From Paenibacillus plantarum (GTDB taxonomy: Bacteria > Bacillota > Bacilli > Paenibacillales > NBRC-103111), in the NCBI RefSeq assembly GCF_013141695.1, contig NZ_WHNY01000036.1, positions 1 to 64,000 on the forward strand: DNA of 64,000 bases. Direction: 5' to 3'. Within the stretch, counting starts at the first letter, position 1. Each line of letters opens with the position of its first letter. Shown here piece by piece: positions 53,856-63,081 of the stretch. A program made the position numbers and the translations under genes. A model generated the notes under the pieces. That model searched no databases and had not been told where the DNA came from. It was given only the letters and a program-made list of their open reading frames with translations.

Positions 53856-54730
53856 AGTTCCACCTCCATTTTGCGGGTAAATCGCAATTGCAGCGTTGTC
53901 ACGATCAGGCAAATGATCATGAAGACAATCCCGGCTGCCGTCGAATAGCCATACGTTTGATTGACGAATGCAAAATTATAAATCGCTTGTGCGATCGTCA
54001 GCGTCGCATCGCCCGGTCCCCCGTTTGTGAGTACAAACGGTAAATCGAACATTTTCAAAGAGCCAACCAGACCGAAAAACGTACAAATCGTGACCACCGG
54101 CATGATCAGCGGGATAATGATATAAATGACCTTACGCCAGCCGCTGGCACCATCGATCTGCGATGCTTCCAAGATCTCTTTGGGAATGGACTGCAGCCCC
54201 GCCAAGTAGATGACGGCTCCAAAACCGGTACCCTGCCATACGGAAATCATAATGATCATACCCAGCGCATAATGGATACTCCCCAGCCAATCTTGCGTGT
54301 ACGCACCCAATCCAAGCCCCGTTTGCACCGCGTTCATGACACCGTCGTATTTCAATAAGAAGTTCCACACAATGGATACGACAACCAAGCTAATAATAAC
54401 GGGCAAATAAAAGGCGGTTCTCAGGATCGATTTCGTCCGAAACGGTTTGTCTAAGAGCAAGGCTAGAAGCAAAGAAAGCGGATTAGAGATGATGATCCCG
54501 AAGATGACGATGTACAGCGTATGAAGCCCTCCATGGAGCATAGCCTGATCATGAAACAAGTCCTTATAATTTTTCAGGCCGATAAAAATAGGTTTATTAA
54601 TCCCGTCCCATTGCGTGAAGGAATAATACAGAGAGCTAATAAACGGATAATAATTAAAAAGCAAAAAAATAACGGTCGCTGGCAGCGTTAACAACAACCC
54701 AAAGCGAAACATCCTGCTTTCATTGTTCAT
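53852..54730 (-). CDS. Carbohydrate ABC importer permease (CUT1, MalF type)
   Basis: A 292-residue permease with six helices (first about 9-30). The contact loop is LEASQIDGASGWRKV followed by YIIIPLIMPV. AGGGGAG lies before the ATG at 54730. A 77-nt gap separates it from the binding-protein gene and contains a short inverted repeat (AGCCAG at 54752, CTGGCT at 54776), weaker than in the other operons. Confidence 0.93.
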   Translation of the reverse strand: MNNESRMFRFGLLLTLPATVIFLLFNYYPFISSLYYSFTQWDGINKPIFIGLKNYKDLFHDQAMLHGGLHTLYIVIFGIIISNPLSLLLALLLDKPFRTKSILRTAFYLPVIISLVVVSIVWNFLLKYDGVMNAVQTGLGLGAYTQDWLGSIHYALGMIIMISVWQGTGFGAVIYLAGLQSIPKEILEASQIDGASGWRKVIYIIIPLIMPVVTICTFFGLVGSLKMFDLPFVLTNGGPGDATLTIAQAIYNFAFVNQTYGYSTAAGIVFMIICLIVTTLQLRFTRKMEVEL

Positions 54731-54807
54731 ACGATTCTCCCCTGATTAGACAGCCAGCAGCAGCCAAGGCCACAACTGGCTATCCTTAGAGTTTTCACTT
54801 AGCGTTC

Positions 54808-56178
54808 TTATTGCTTAGGAATAACGATAGTTCCTTTGTCTTTATCATAATTTTGCTGAGCTACTGCCAGTGTATCGCCGAAATCGCCACCGCCGATGAC
54901 TTTCAGCACCCCGTTTTGAATCCCCGTCCAAGCCGAGCTCGCTAGGAAATTGCTGCTGTTCACGCCGATTACGGAAGCGCTGGTATTCATTGCATTCATC
55001 ACGTCCGTCATAGCTGGATTAGCGAAATCCCCTTTAATATTTTTAATACCTGGGAAAGCAACATCTTTGATGTGCACAGATAGAACGTCCTGGCTCAACA
55101 CCATGGCAACAAAATCTTTCGCCGCTTGCATATGCTGTGTCTTGGCATTGACCGAAATACTGTGGTCAGGTCCAGCTGAAAGCGCTGATTTCCCCTCTTT
55201 ATTCGGTATCGCGAAGAATCCAACTTCCTGCTTCGGCATGCCTTTATCCTTCACATCCCCGTCCATCATCCCCGGTACCCAGTTGCCTTGAATAATCATA
55301 GCTGCTTTTCCTTGCTCAAAAGCTGCCAAGCTGCCCGGCCAATCCAAGGATAGGGCATCTTTATTAAAATAACCGCCCTTGGCTAATTGCAGGAACGCAT
55401 CTGTCGTAGCTGTCATTTCTGGGCCGGTAAGCTTAGCCTTGCCATTATAGATATCGAATAAATAGTTCGGATTGGTCACTTCGATCATGGAATCGGCGAT
55501 AACGCCCAGTGTCAGTCCAATTGTCCACGCGTCTTTAAATCCGGCGATAATTGGCGTCACTTTTTTGGCCTTCAGCTTCTCGTTAATGGCGATGAAATCA
55601 TCCCACGTTTTGGGTGGCTGCACGCCGGCATCGCTAAACATTTTTTTGTTATAAAATACACCGTTCACCGAAACCGTCGCTGCTGCACCGTATAGCTTGC
55701 CATCGAAGGATTCCAATGGCTTGGTTGCATCCAGTACATTCCCTGCCCATGGTTCGTTAGACAAATCAGCCAAATATCCGGCTTTCCCGAACTGCGCGAC
55801 GTTCTGACTCCAGATGACATCGGCCGCGCTCCCTGCCGTAAGATCCGCCTTTAATTTGTCCATATATTTTTCTCCAACCAGCGTATCCCATTGAATCTTC
55901 ACATTCGGGTATTTCTCTTTAAACTTCTTCTCTGCCACTTGTTTAAAATTGCTGTTTTGGGGCGTATCATCCAAGAACCAGCTGGATACCTTCAAGGTGT
56001 AGGCGTCGTTATTCGCATTCTTTGGCGCTTCACTGCTCGCAGTCGTTGGAGCCGCGGACTGTTTCTCACCCGTGGAAGCAGTGCTAGGTGAAGGTGTGGA
56101 TGCACTGTCTCCACAAGCCGCTAACGTCAAGGACATGGCCATTAAGGCAGACATACTGACTACTAAATTCTTTTTCAT
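54808..56178 (-). CDS. Extracellular sugar-binding lipoprotein (CUT1 importer)
   Basis: A 456-residue solute-binding protein. The lipoprotein signal ends in LTLAAC (about 17-22), and a Ser/Thr/Ala-rich linker follows before the two-lobed domain (LKVSSWFLDDTPQNSNFKQV at its start; FEQGKAAMIIQGNWVPGM about 290-310). GGGGG lies 8 nt before the ATG. A cre-like site (56218-56233) and a plausible promoter precede it. First gene of the unit binding protein, two permeases, GH99-like, AraC, GH43; probably an arabino-oligosaccharide binder (inference). Confidence 0.92.
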   Translation of the reverse strand: MKKNLVVSMSALMAMSLTLAACGDSASTPSPSTASTGEKQSAAPTTASSEAPKNANNDAYTLKVSSWFLDDTPQNSNFKQVAEKKFKEKYPNVKIQWDTLVGEKYMDKLKADLTAGSAADVIWSQNVAQFGKAGYLADLSNEPWAGNVLDATKPLESFDGKLYGAAATVSVNGVFYNKKMFSDAGVQPPKTWDDFIAINEKLKAKKVTPIIAGFKDAWTIGLTLGVIADSMIEVTNPNYLFDIYNGKAKLTGPEMTATTDAFLQLAKGGYFNKDALSLDWPGSLAAFEQGKAAMIIQGNWVPGMMDGDVKDKGMPKQEVGFFAIPNKEGKSALSAGPDHSISVNAKTQHMQAAKDFVAMVLSQDVLSVHIKDVAFPGIKNIKGDFANPAMTDVMNAMNTSASVIGVNSSNFLASSAWTGIQNGVLKVIGGGDFGDTLAVAQQNYDKDKGTIVIPKQ

Positions 56179-56217
56179 ATCTAATACCCCCGCTCATAAA
56201 TTTGTTTTACAAGCTTA

Positions 56218-56233
56218 TTGTAAACGTTTTCTT
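56218..56233 (-). promoter_or_regulatory. cre-like site and promoter region of the GH43 importer operon
   Basis: AAGAAAACGTTTACAA on the minus strand matches the cre consensus at 15 of 16 positions. It overlaps a plausible promoter with -10 TACAAT and -35 AAGACA 18 nt apart, so CcpA binding would block polymerase. Match by sequence only. Confidence 0.6.
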
Positions 56234-56330
56234 AGTCCGCTGTCTTTGCTCGATTCTCTTCAGTTTTTGTTCTTTTTTCAGATCTATTTCATCCATTCGC
56301 TCCCTTCACGATGAACTTCGAGAAATCCTT

Positions 56331-57158
56331 CTACCCCTTAACAGCTCCTCCCACAATCCCTTTAATAAAATGCTTCTGCAAGAAAAGGAACGTAATAATG
56401 AGTGGCAATGTCCCTAATAAAATAGCAGCAAAAATCATATTCCAACTGTTATTGTATTGACCCGTAAATGTAAAAATCGCCATCGGTATAGTGCGACTTG
56501 TTTTGGCTTGCAGAAATAAGAGTGGAACCAAGAAGTCATTCCAGATGGATAAACTGTTCGTGATAATGACCGAAGCGGTCACCGGCTTCATCAACGGGAA
56601 GATAATGACGGCAAAGGTACGAAATGGACCGCAGCCATCGATTAGAGCAGATTCTTCCAACTCCTTAGGTATTCCTTTTAAGAAACCCGTATATAGAAAT
56701 ATGGAAAATGGAATCGACATCGCAATGAAAATCAGAATGACGCCTTGATGTGTGTTGATCAAATGCAAGAATTTCAGGAGTTTGTATAATGGAATCATAC
56801 TTAGTTGAAACGGAACCATAATTCCCGAAATGAAGAATAGGAACATGGTGCTAGTAAATTTTGACTTCACCCTAGCGAGCGGATAAGCAGCAAACGAACT
56901 TGCCAGCACTATACCCACAATCGCGAGCCCTGTAATGAGGATACTATTGCCGAATGCCATGCCTAAACTCGCTGTTCGCCAAGCTTCTGCAAAATTGCTC
57001 CACATGAAAACCTTTGGAAAACCTAGTGTCGTGTGCAATAAATCCTGAGGCGATTTCACAGTAACCGTTACGAGAATAAGAAGTGGAATACTTACGATTA
57101 ACGCCCATACAACCAAAATGATAATTTTACTAGCCTTACCTGCCCATGCTAACGCCAT
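56331..57158 (-). CDS. Carbohydrate ABC importer permease (CUT1, MalG type)
   Basis: A 275-residue permease with six helices and contact loop EESALIDGCGPFRTF followed by IIFPLMKP. It overlaps the partner stop by one base (TAATG), with GGGAGG 10 nt upstream of the ATG. Partner of the MalF-type permease at 57158-58030. No terminator is clear between it and the next importer operon (56178), so read-through is possible. Confidence 0.93.
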   Translation of the reverse strand: MALAWAGKASKIIILVVWALIVSIPLLILVTVTVKSPQDLLHTTLGFPKVFMWSNFAEAWRTASLGMAFGNSILITGLAIVGIVLASSFAAYPLARVKSKFTSTMFLFFISGIMVPFQLSMIPLYKLLKFLHLINTHQGVILIFIAMSIPFSIFLYTGFLKGIPKELEESALIDGCGPFRTFAVIIFPLMKPVTASVIITNSLSIWNDFLVPLLFLQAKTSRTIPMAIFTFTGQYNNSWNMIFAAILLGTLPLIITFLFLQKHFIKGIVGGAVKG

Positions 57159-58030
57159 TATGCCTCTACCTCCCGTTTGCGAAGAATCGACAATTGGAGA
57201 ATAGAGATGACGAGAATAATTAAGAACATGACTACGGCAATCGCGGTCCCATAACCCATTTCGTTGAAGTTAAATGCCTTCTTATACAAGAGAATCGCTA
57301 ACGATTCTGTCGTCGTCCCGGGTCCACCCTTCGTCATCACATAGATGATATCAAACACTTTGAAGCTGCCGATGATGGAAATCATCATGTTGATCGTAAA
57401 CGCAGGTGCAATTAGCGGGAACGTAATTCGCGTAAATGTCTGCCATTTATTCGCGCCATCAATATCCGCAGCTTCATACAAATCAGCCGATATCGCTTGC
57501 AGCCCTGCCATATAGATAATCATGGTAATACCAGCCCATTGCCACACGTTGGTGAATACAACACTAAACATCGACCACTTAGGGTCTCCTAACCAATCTT
57601 GCGCGAGCGCTCCTAAACCGATATTTTCCAGCACCGTATTGATGATGCCAAACACCGGATTGTACAAATAGCTCCAAATATACCCAATAGCCAAAGCGCT
57701 CAATAAAGCTGGAATCAGATACACCACACGCAAATACCGGTAATACCACCTCGAACCATCCACCAATAGCGCCAATAGTAACGAAAGTACATTTTGGAAA
57801 ATAGTAACAAGGACGGCAAAAACGACTGTGTTTTTGAGAGCAATCCATACTTCGGCATCATCCATCAACTTCCGATAGTTGTCCATACCGATAAAGGTAA
57901 TCTTGGGATCCAAGCCATTCCAATCCGTCAAACTATAATACATGCTGCTCATCATTGGTATGACGATAAATACGCCAAATATCCCTAAGGCTGGCAATAT
58001 AAAAAGCACCTGTACCCACAGTTTTCTCAT
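57158..58030 (-). CDS. Carbohydrate ABC importer permease (CUT1, MalF type)
   Basis: A 290-residue permease with six helices (first about 8-28) and contact loop YEAADIDGANKWQTF followed by RITFPLIAPA. AGAGGGAG precedes the ATG. The 73-nt gap after the binding-protein gene contains a perfect 10-bp stem-loop (58053-58077). Together with its partner it forms the importer controlled by the adjacent YesM/YesN-type pair. Confidence 0.93.
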   Translation of the reverse strand: MRKLWVQVLFILPALGIFGVFIVIPMMSSMYYSLTDWNGLDPKITFIGMDNYRKLMDDAEVWIALKNTVVFAVLVTIFQNVLSLLLALLVDGSRWYYRYLRVVYLIPALLSALAIGYIWSYLYNPVFGIINTVLENIGLGALAQDWLGDPKWSMFSVVFTNVWQWAGITMIIYMAGLQAISADLYEAADIDGANKWQTFTRITFPLIAPAFTINMMISIIGSFKVFDIIYVMTKGGPGTTTESLAILLYKKAFNFNEMGYGTAIAVVMFLIILVISILQLSILRKREVEA

Positions 58031-58052
58031 CCAATCTCCCTCTTAGTAAGAA

Positions 58053-58077
58053 GTCAGGAGAACCATATTCTCCTGAC
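58053..58077 (-). other. Intercistronic stem-loop, binding protein to permease
   Basis: Perfect 10-bp stem (GTCAGGAGAA / TTCTCCTGAC) with a 5-nt loop and only a weak T-tail (TTCTTAC). Same position as the hairpins at 20816 and 36615, so probably a ratio-setting element. Confidence 0.65.
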
Positions 58078-58103
58078 CGCTTATTTCTAATTATTCGTGT
58101 TCC

Positions 58104-59405
58104 TTATTGCCCTTTTTTCTCCGTGAACACTTTGTCCATATCCTTCAACATACTGTCGATCGGGAAGGATTTCCCACCATCAACCATCACATTCTGAATA
58201 CCTTTAAACATCGTATCTTGTACGCCAGCTGGCCAATTCTGATCTAGGAAGTTATACGTCCCCACATTCAGATAGGGAACCAATTCTTTCAGCGTTGCAT
58301 CCAATTCTGGCTTCACATCTTTAAATACGGGAAACGCCTTGGCTTGTGTTAATAATTGGGCATTGTTCGCTGGTTCAGCCCAGAAATCGAGGTACAACTT
58401 CACTTCATCCGGATACTTCGTCTTCGCATTGGCACCTAGACCTAAAGCAATTGCCGAGGATACATACACCTGTTTGCCCTCTTCAGCATAAGGGAGTGGG
58501 AACATTCCCAGATCCGCTTGCGGATTCGCTGCTAGGATTGGCGGCAGACCCCAGTTGCCCATAATCTCCATAGCCGCTTTACCCGTTGCCATCAATTGAA
58601 CCATTTGATCGTAACTTGTTCCTAGGGCACCTTTATTAAAATAGCCTTTGGCATCCATCATCGTGTAATCTTCCATCATTTTCTTCCATGGCGAATTAGC
58701 AAATGTGGCTTTACCGTCATACATATCTTTATCAAATGTTTTCGAATCTCGATAGATCGCGGATGGTGCCATCGCGTAAGGAATGATCTGTGTCACCCAA
58801 AGATCCTTTAATCCAAGGGCAATAGGCGTAATGTTAGCGGCCTTAATGGTATCTGCTGCTTTTAAGAACTCATTCCAAGTTTTTGGAATCGTTAAGTTCA
58901 AATCTTTGAAAATCTTTTTGTTATAAATAACACCAATCGCATTCTGATCCAGCGGCAACCCGTATACTTTCCCATCTTTACTTTCCATATCTAGCGCGCC
59001 TTGTTGCAATCTGGATACCCATGGCCGATCCGACAGATCCATCAAATAACCAGCTTTGACAAAGGGATCCTTCCAAGTACCTGGGAAAACACCAATAATA
59101 TCTGGTGCATCGCCTGAAGCAAATCGTGTTTTAATCGTCGTTTGATACTGATCCGTGGGAGCGTTTTCATATTCGATTGTAATATTCGGGTATTTCTCAT
59201 GAAACCTTTTATTAATATCCTTAAGCGTTGGACCTGCTTCTGCTTCCATGAAGTGAAACATTTTCAACGTGACAGGTTTACCCGTACTTGTGCTTTTACC
59301 CGCTGCAGGTGCATCCGTTGATTGACTGCTACAGCCCGTTAATGCTACCGACAACGATACGGCTGTTACGAGTGTAGTTGTTAACATTCCTTTTTTTCTT
59401 GGCAT
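58104..59405 (-). CDS. Extracellular sugar-binding lipoprotein (CUT1 importer)
   Basis: A 433-residue solute-binding protein. Lipobox VALTGC (about 20-25), then the family-1 fold (VTLKMFHFMEAEAGPTLKDI at its start; ATGKAAMEIMGNWGLP about 270-285). GAGGGGG precedes the ATG at 59405. It starts 95 nt after the YesN-type regulator, whose DNA-binding sites probably lie in that gap (two GTAAGAT copies 15-16 nt apart are visible there). Ligand unknown. Confidence 0.92.
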   Translation of the reverse strand: MPRKKGMLTTTLVTAVSLSVALTGCSSQSTDAPAAGKSTSTGKPVTLKMFHFMEAEAGPTLKDINKRFHEKYPNITIEYENAPTDQYQTTIKTRFASGDAPDIIGVFPGTWKDPFVKAGYLMDLSDRPWVSRLQQGALDMESKDGKVYGLPLDQNAIGVIYNKKIFKDLNLTIPKTWNEFLKAADTIKAANITPIALGLKDLWVTQIIPYAMAPSAIYRDSKTFDKDMYDGKATFANSPWKKMMEDYTMMDAKGYFNKGALGTSYDQMVQLMATGKAAMEIMGNWGLPPILAANPQADLGMFPLPYAEEGKQVYVSSAIALGLGANAKTKYPDEVKLYLDFWAEPANNAQLLTQAKAFPVFKDVKPELDATLKELVPYLNVGTYNFLDQNWPAGVQDTMFKGIQNVMVDGGKSFPIDSMLKDMDKVFTEKKGQ

Positions 59406-59500
59406 GAATGGAACCCCCTCTTAAATATCTTACAGTTCTAATCTTACCTGCTTTGCTCCTTAGGGAATGTAGGGTCATTTTCCATTTTAGGTAGGTTCAT

Positions 59501-60991
59501 TTATCTCTTTTTGTACTCGGCAGGCGTAACCCCGGACCAGCGTTTAAAGGTTTGACTGAAAAATTTGGGATCCTCATAACCCACCATTTGGCTGATCTCA
59601 GCTACTTTTTTATAACCGCCATCTAAAAGTTCCTGCGCTTTTCTCATGCGAATCTCCACGATATATTCCGAGAAATTGCTGCCCGTTTCAGCTTTAAACA
59701 ACTTCGATAAATAACCAACGCTGAGATGATATTTAACGGCAAAATCCTGAAGATGAATCATTTCGCTGTAATGCTGCTGGACATAATCCAAAAGTATCGG
59801 AATAATTTGCTTAGGATGGCTCATCTCTGTTGGCTGGCCTACTATCATGCCACTAAGCTTTCCTAATAACCATTCTTGCAGCATGCTGTATGTGTCACAG
59901 GTTTTGATAAATTCATAGATGGAGTCCATGCTGAAGGATTCTAGATCATTCTTGCTTAGGTTCAAATTATATTTAAGGGCATAAAAGAAATCGGACAAGA
60001 ATACCGACAATTGTTTTAAGTGAATGCCAGCTCGTTGCAAGCTCTCCAACATCCGTCGTAATTCCATATTGAGCTTGGCATATTCCGACTCGCGCAGGTG
60101 CAATTCGATTAATCTCACACTATCCCAAACAGCGGCTAGCTGTGGAGCTTGATGAATTGGCATGAATGTGGATACTTCGAGTCGAACTTGATCGTCCAAC
60201 AAGCGCAGACACATGCGGTAAGAAGCATCCAACACATCCTGCTCCTTCTTGATATGATAAACGGTGTGAACTACCGACTCGTAGGTGCAGACATAATCAT
60301 GGATCTGATTAACCTTCAATCGAAGCTTACTTTCCTTTTCTGATTTAGGCACTGGAAGCATAACAATTCGCATATGCACGTCCATATCTAAGCATTTCGT
60401 ATTGTGATCCACCACCGTGTAAAGCCATTCTGAGAATCGACTCGCCGTCAACTGACTATTCGCCCACGTATGCTCACTGTTCCAATTGCGCAATAAAATA
60501 ACACAAACCAACCAATTCCCGCTAAGTGTATCGTCGTTTCTCGCATCCTGATGGGGACTCATCCCACGCATCATCCGTGTTAATGACCAGTCCTTGGCCA
60601 TTTGCATCTTATGCTCCTCGGTTATTACGGAGGCAATCAAACGATCCAACACCTCATACAATTCCTTCTCAACGACAGGCTTTAAAATGTACTCCTTCGC
60701 GCCTAGTTTAATGGCCGCTCGCGCATATTCGAACTCGTTATAGCCGCTTAGCATAATAGCCTGCAGCTGCGGATTTATCAAAGTCAGCCTTTGCAGCGTT
60801 TCCAATCCGCTTAATCCAGGCATTTTAATATCGGAAATAATAATATCTGGTGCTGCTTGAAGCGCTCCCTCCAAGGCATCTTCGCCATTCTCATAACAGA
60901 CGATCGTATGTTGTTCCGCATACGGCTTCATAATGAATAGCAATTCTTCCATAGCCAGCGCTTCATCTTCGATTAGAAAAATCCTCATCAT
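59501..60991 (-). CDS. YesN-type two-component response regulator
   Basis: A 496-residue cytoplasmic regulator. A receiver domain (1-120) contains the phosphorylated Asp54 in SDIKMPGLSG, acidic residues Glu8-Asp9 and the conserved Lys of EYILKPV (about 108). A middle region of about 260 residues is of unknown role. The C-terminal AraC DNA-binding domain (about 395-493) has VGYLSKLFKAETG and VGYEDPKFFSQTF. It partners the histidine kinase that ends 13 nt upstream. It probably activates the downstream importer genes at 59405-56331 when the kinase senses an extracellular sugar. Confidence 0.94.
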   Translation of the reverse strand: MMRIFLIEDEALAMEELLFIMKPYAEQHTIVCYENGEDALEGALQAAPDIIISDIKMPGLSGLETLQRLTLINPQLQAIMLSGYNEFEYARAAIKLGAKEYILKPVVEKELYEVLDRLIASVITEEHKMQMAKDWSLTRMMRGMSPHQDARNDDTLSGNWLVCVILLRNWNSEHTWANSQLTASRFSEWLYTVVDHNTKCLDMDVHMRIVMLPVPKSEKESKLRLKVNQIHDYVCTYESVVHTVYHIKKEQDVLDASYRMCLRLLDDQVRLEVSTFMPIHQAPQLAAVWDSVRLIELHLRESEYAKLNMELRRMLESLQRAGIHLKQLSVFLSDFFYALKYNLNLSKNDLESFSMDSIYEFIKTCDTYSMLQEWLLGKLSGMIVGQPTEMSHPKQIIPILLDYVQQHYSEMIHLQDFAVKYHLSVGYLSKLFKAETGSNFSEYIVEIRMRKAQELLDGGYKKVAEISQMVGYEDPKFFSQTFKRWSGVTPAEYKKR

Positions 60992-61004
60992 ACCCTCTGC
61001 CTCT

Positions 61005-62807
61005 CTATGCCAATTGAAGTGGTACAGCTAAACGAATTGTCGTTCCGCCATCTGGTTTAGGCAGGAATGAAAGCCCATACTGGTTACCGTGAATCAGATG
61101 CAACCGTTTCTGAATATTCAACAAGGCAATGCCCATATGTTCGGAATCCGTGTTGGCGCTATGAATATCAATTTCTGCAAAGTTCTGATTGAGCATCTCT
61201 TGTGTCTGACGGTTAATACCTACGCCATTATCTGAAACCAGAATCTCCAATGTGTCTGCATTGGCCGTAACTTGAACCGAGATCAATCCCCCCGATTTGC
61301 GCTGCTCCAGCCCATGTACCACGGCATTCTCTACAAGCGGTTGAATCGTTAAGCGTATAATTCGTGCATGCAAGAGTCCTTCCGGTATGTGTTGCTCATA
61401 CGTGAAACGATCCTGGAAGCGGTAGGTTTGGATTTTAATATAGCTTTGGATTAAATTCAACTCTTCGCTTAAGGCAACGTTGCCATGCCAATCATGCAAG
61501 CTATACCGAAACAAATGGGCTAACGACTCTGTAACCTCCACGACATCAGTTGTTGCCCCTTTTCGTCCCAAAGACTTAAGAATATTTAATGTGTTAAATA
61601 AAAAATGCGGATTAATTTGTGCTTGAAGCGCTAATAATCGTGCGTCTTTCTCCCTCAATTCGGCTACATAGACCCGCGAGATCATGGACTGCATGCTGTC
61701 TAACATTTGATTAAACACTTTGCCCAACTGGCCGATTTCATTCCGATTATCACTATGAGAAGCTCGAACGCTGAAATCTCCCCGTTCCACATGACGCATC
61801 GTCGTAATCATGGTCCGCAAGGGACGGGTAATCCCGGTTGCAATAAACCAAGCAATGACAATGACGAGGACCAAAATCAACGACTCAATACTCATGACCG
61901 TATTGCGGATTTCTTTTAACCGGCTCGTAATGGAATTCATTGGCTTCAAGATTAATGTCGTCCAGTGGGTATCCTCCGAACGGTAACTGCCGTATAAATA
62001 GGATTTCCCCTGCCATGTGAGTGAACCTGATGTGCTTTTCCCTATCAAGTCCACTACAGGGATTCCGTCTAACACTTTCCCTGTCCATTCATCCGCACTC
62101 GCATAAATCACGTTGCCTTGATCCGTCACAATAAATAAACTCGAATCCTGCGCATCTCCGTATTCTCTGTACGAAACGAGATCCTTCATGACATTAACAT
62201 CCATATCCATTTTCATATAGCCAATCTTTTTGCCTGTGGGAATTTGATTAATCTGGCGAATTAAGGAGAACACCTTGATGTCTTGAAAATTAGTAATCGT
62301 GTTCTCCTTCATGGTAGGCCACAATAAATAAGGAGATTGCGTATAGGTTTCGATATACGGATACCAAGGTTCCTCGGCAATCGTATTGCCTACAAATGGA
62401 CTTCTTTTGGCCGAATAATACGTCATCCCTTGATTATCCGTGGGGTATAAATAAATCCCTTGAACGGATGGCCAGGGAATGGATATGTTCAACAAATGGG
62501 AAGTAATCTGTTGATTTAAACTCGCATCTTCCGCTTCATTGGTTTCATCTGGATGGCTTAATACATGCTGAACCAGCGAATCATAAAAAACGGATAGGGA
62601 GAGCTTTTCCATATCTTCGATATACAGCTCTATCGTTCGCGTAATTTGTGTGCTGTTCGTATCGAGCAGCTGCAGTGTCTGCTTTTTCAACTCACCTACG
62701 CTGCTATAGTAATAGAAAATCCCGCTTGAAATAATCGAGAACGCAAACAGGAAAGAAAAGCTGAGCACAACTTTGGTTTTTAAATGCCATGCTTTCCAAG
62801 GTTTCAT
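61005..62807 (-). CDS. YesM-type sensor histidine kinase
   Basis: A 600-residue membrane kinase. TM1 at about 12-34, an extracellular Cache-type sensor of about 270 residues, TM2 at about 306-326, HAMP (about 327-378), then the LytS/YesM-type kinase domain. The phospho-accepting His401 lies in NPHFLFNTL, and the ATP-binding N-box and G-box are at about 490-560 (QPLVENAVVHGL, VSDNGVGI). AGGAGATG precedes the ATG. A perfect TATAAT (62932-62937, minus strand) lies about 125 nt upstream. It phosphorylates the YesN-type regulator; the signal is probably an extracellular oligosaccharide. Confidence 0.94.
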   Translation of the reverse strand: MKPWKAWHLKTKVVLSFSFLFAFSIISSGIFYYYSSVGELKKQTLQLLDTNSTQITRTIELYIEDMEKLSLSVFYDSLVQHVLSHPDETNEAEDASLNQQITSHLLNISIPWPSVQGIYLYPTDNQGMTYYSAKRSPFVGNTIAEEPWYPYIETYTQSPYLLWPTMKENTITNFQDIKVFSLIRQINQIPTGKKIGYMKMDMDVNVMKDLVSYREYGDAQDSSLFIVTDQGNVIYASADEWTGKVLDGIPVVDLIGKSTSGSLTWQGKSYLYGSYRSEDTHWTTLILKPMNSITSRLKEIRNTVMSIESLILVLVIVIAWFIATGITRPLRTMITTMRHVERGDFSVRASHSDNRNEIGQLGKVFNQMLDSMQSMISRVYVAELREKDARLLALQAQINPHFLFNTLNILKSLGRKGATTDVVEVTESLAHLFRYSLHDWHGNVALSEELNLIQSYIKIQTYRFQDRFTYEQHIPEGLLHARIIRLTIQPLVENAVVHGLEQRKSGGLISVQVTANADTLEILVSDNGVGINRQTQEMLNQNFAEIDIHSANTDSEHMGIALLNIQKRLHLIHGNQYGLSFLPKPDGGTTIRLAVPLQLA

Positions 62808-62931
62808 CCTACATCTCCTGACTCGCCGTGCATATTGATCATCGTGATTGTGATTGCTATCTGCACCACTGACTCACTCACACTCCTAATTCTCTCTTCC
62901 TTTTCATTTCCCTATATCGATCTTGCACATG

Positions 62932-62937
62932 ATTATA
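62932..62937 (-). promoter_or_regulatory. -10 box of the YesM/YesN operon
   Basis: Perfect TATAAT on the minus strand with only a poor -35 (TTTCCG) 17 nt upstream. It would give a leader of about 110 nt before the kinase ATG. Confidence 0.4.
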
Positions 62938-63004
62938 CTTGACAACTTACCGATCGGAAAGAAAAACAGGAAATTTATAACCAAAACATGCATACCTAAA
63001 AAAA

Positions 63005-63039
63005 ACGGCTCCTTCCATGCGAAAATGGAAAAGAGTCGT
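63005..63039 (-). terminator. Terminator of the partial PL8 gene
   Basis: A stem of about 14 bp (ACGGCTC...CCAT with ATGG...GAGTCGT, one bulge) followed by eight T residues on the minus strand, 43 nt past the PL8 stop. Confidence 0.82.
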
Positions 63040-63081
63040 CTATGTATTTTAGCAAAATTTCAAAGAGCCTCAGTGTTCTCC

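Noticed and set aside
62947..62960. CCGATCGG palindrome upstream of the kinase as an operator
   Set aside because: An eight-base palindrome is too short to call; no second copy or matching regulator.
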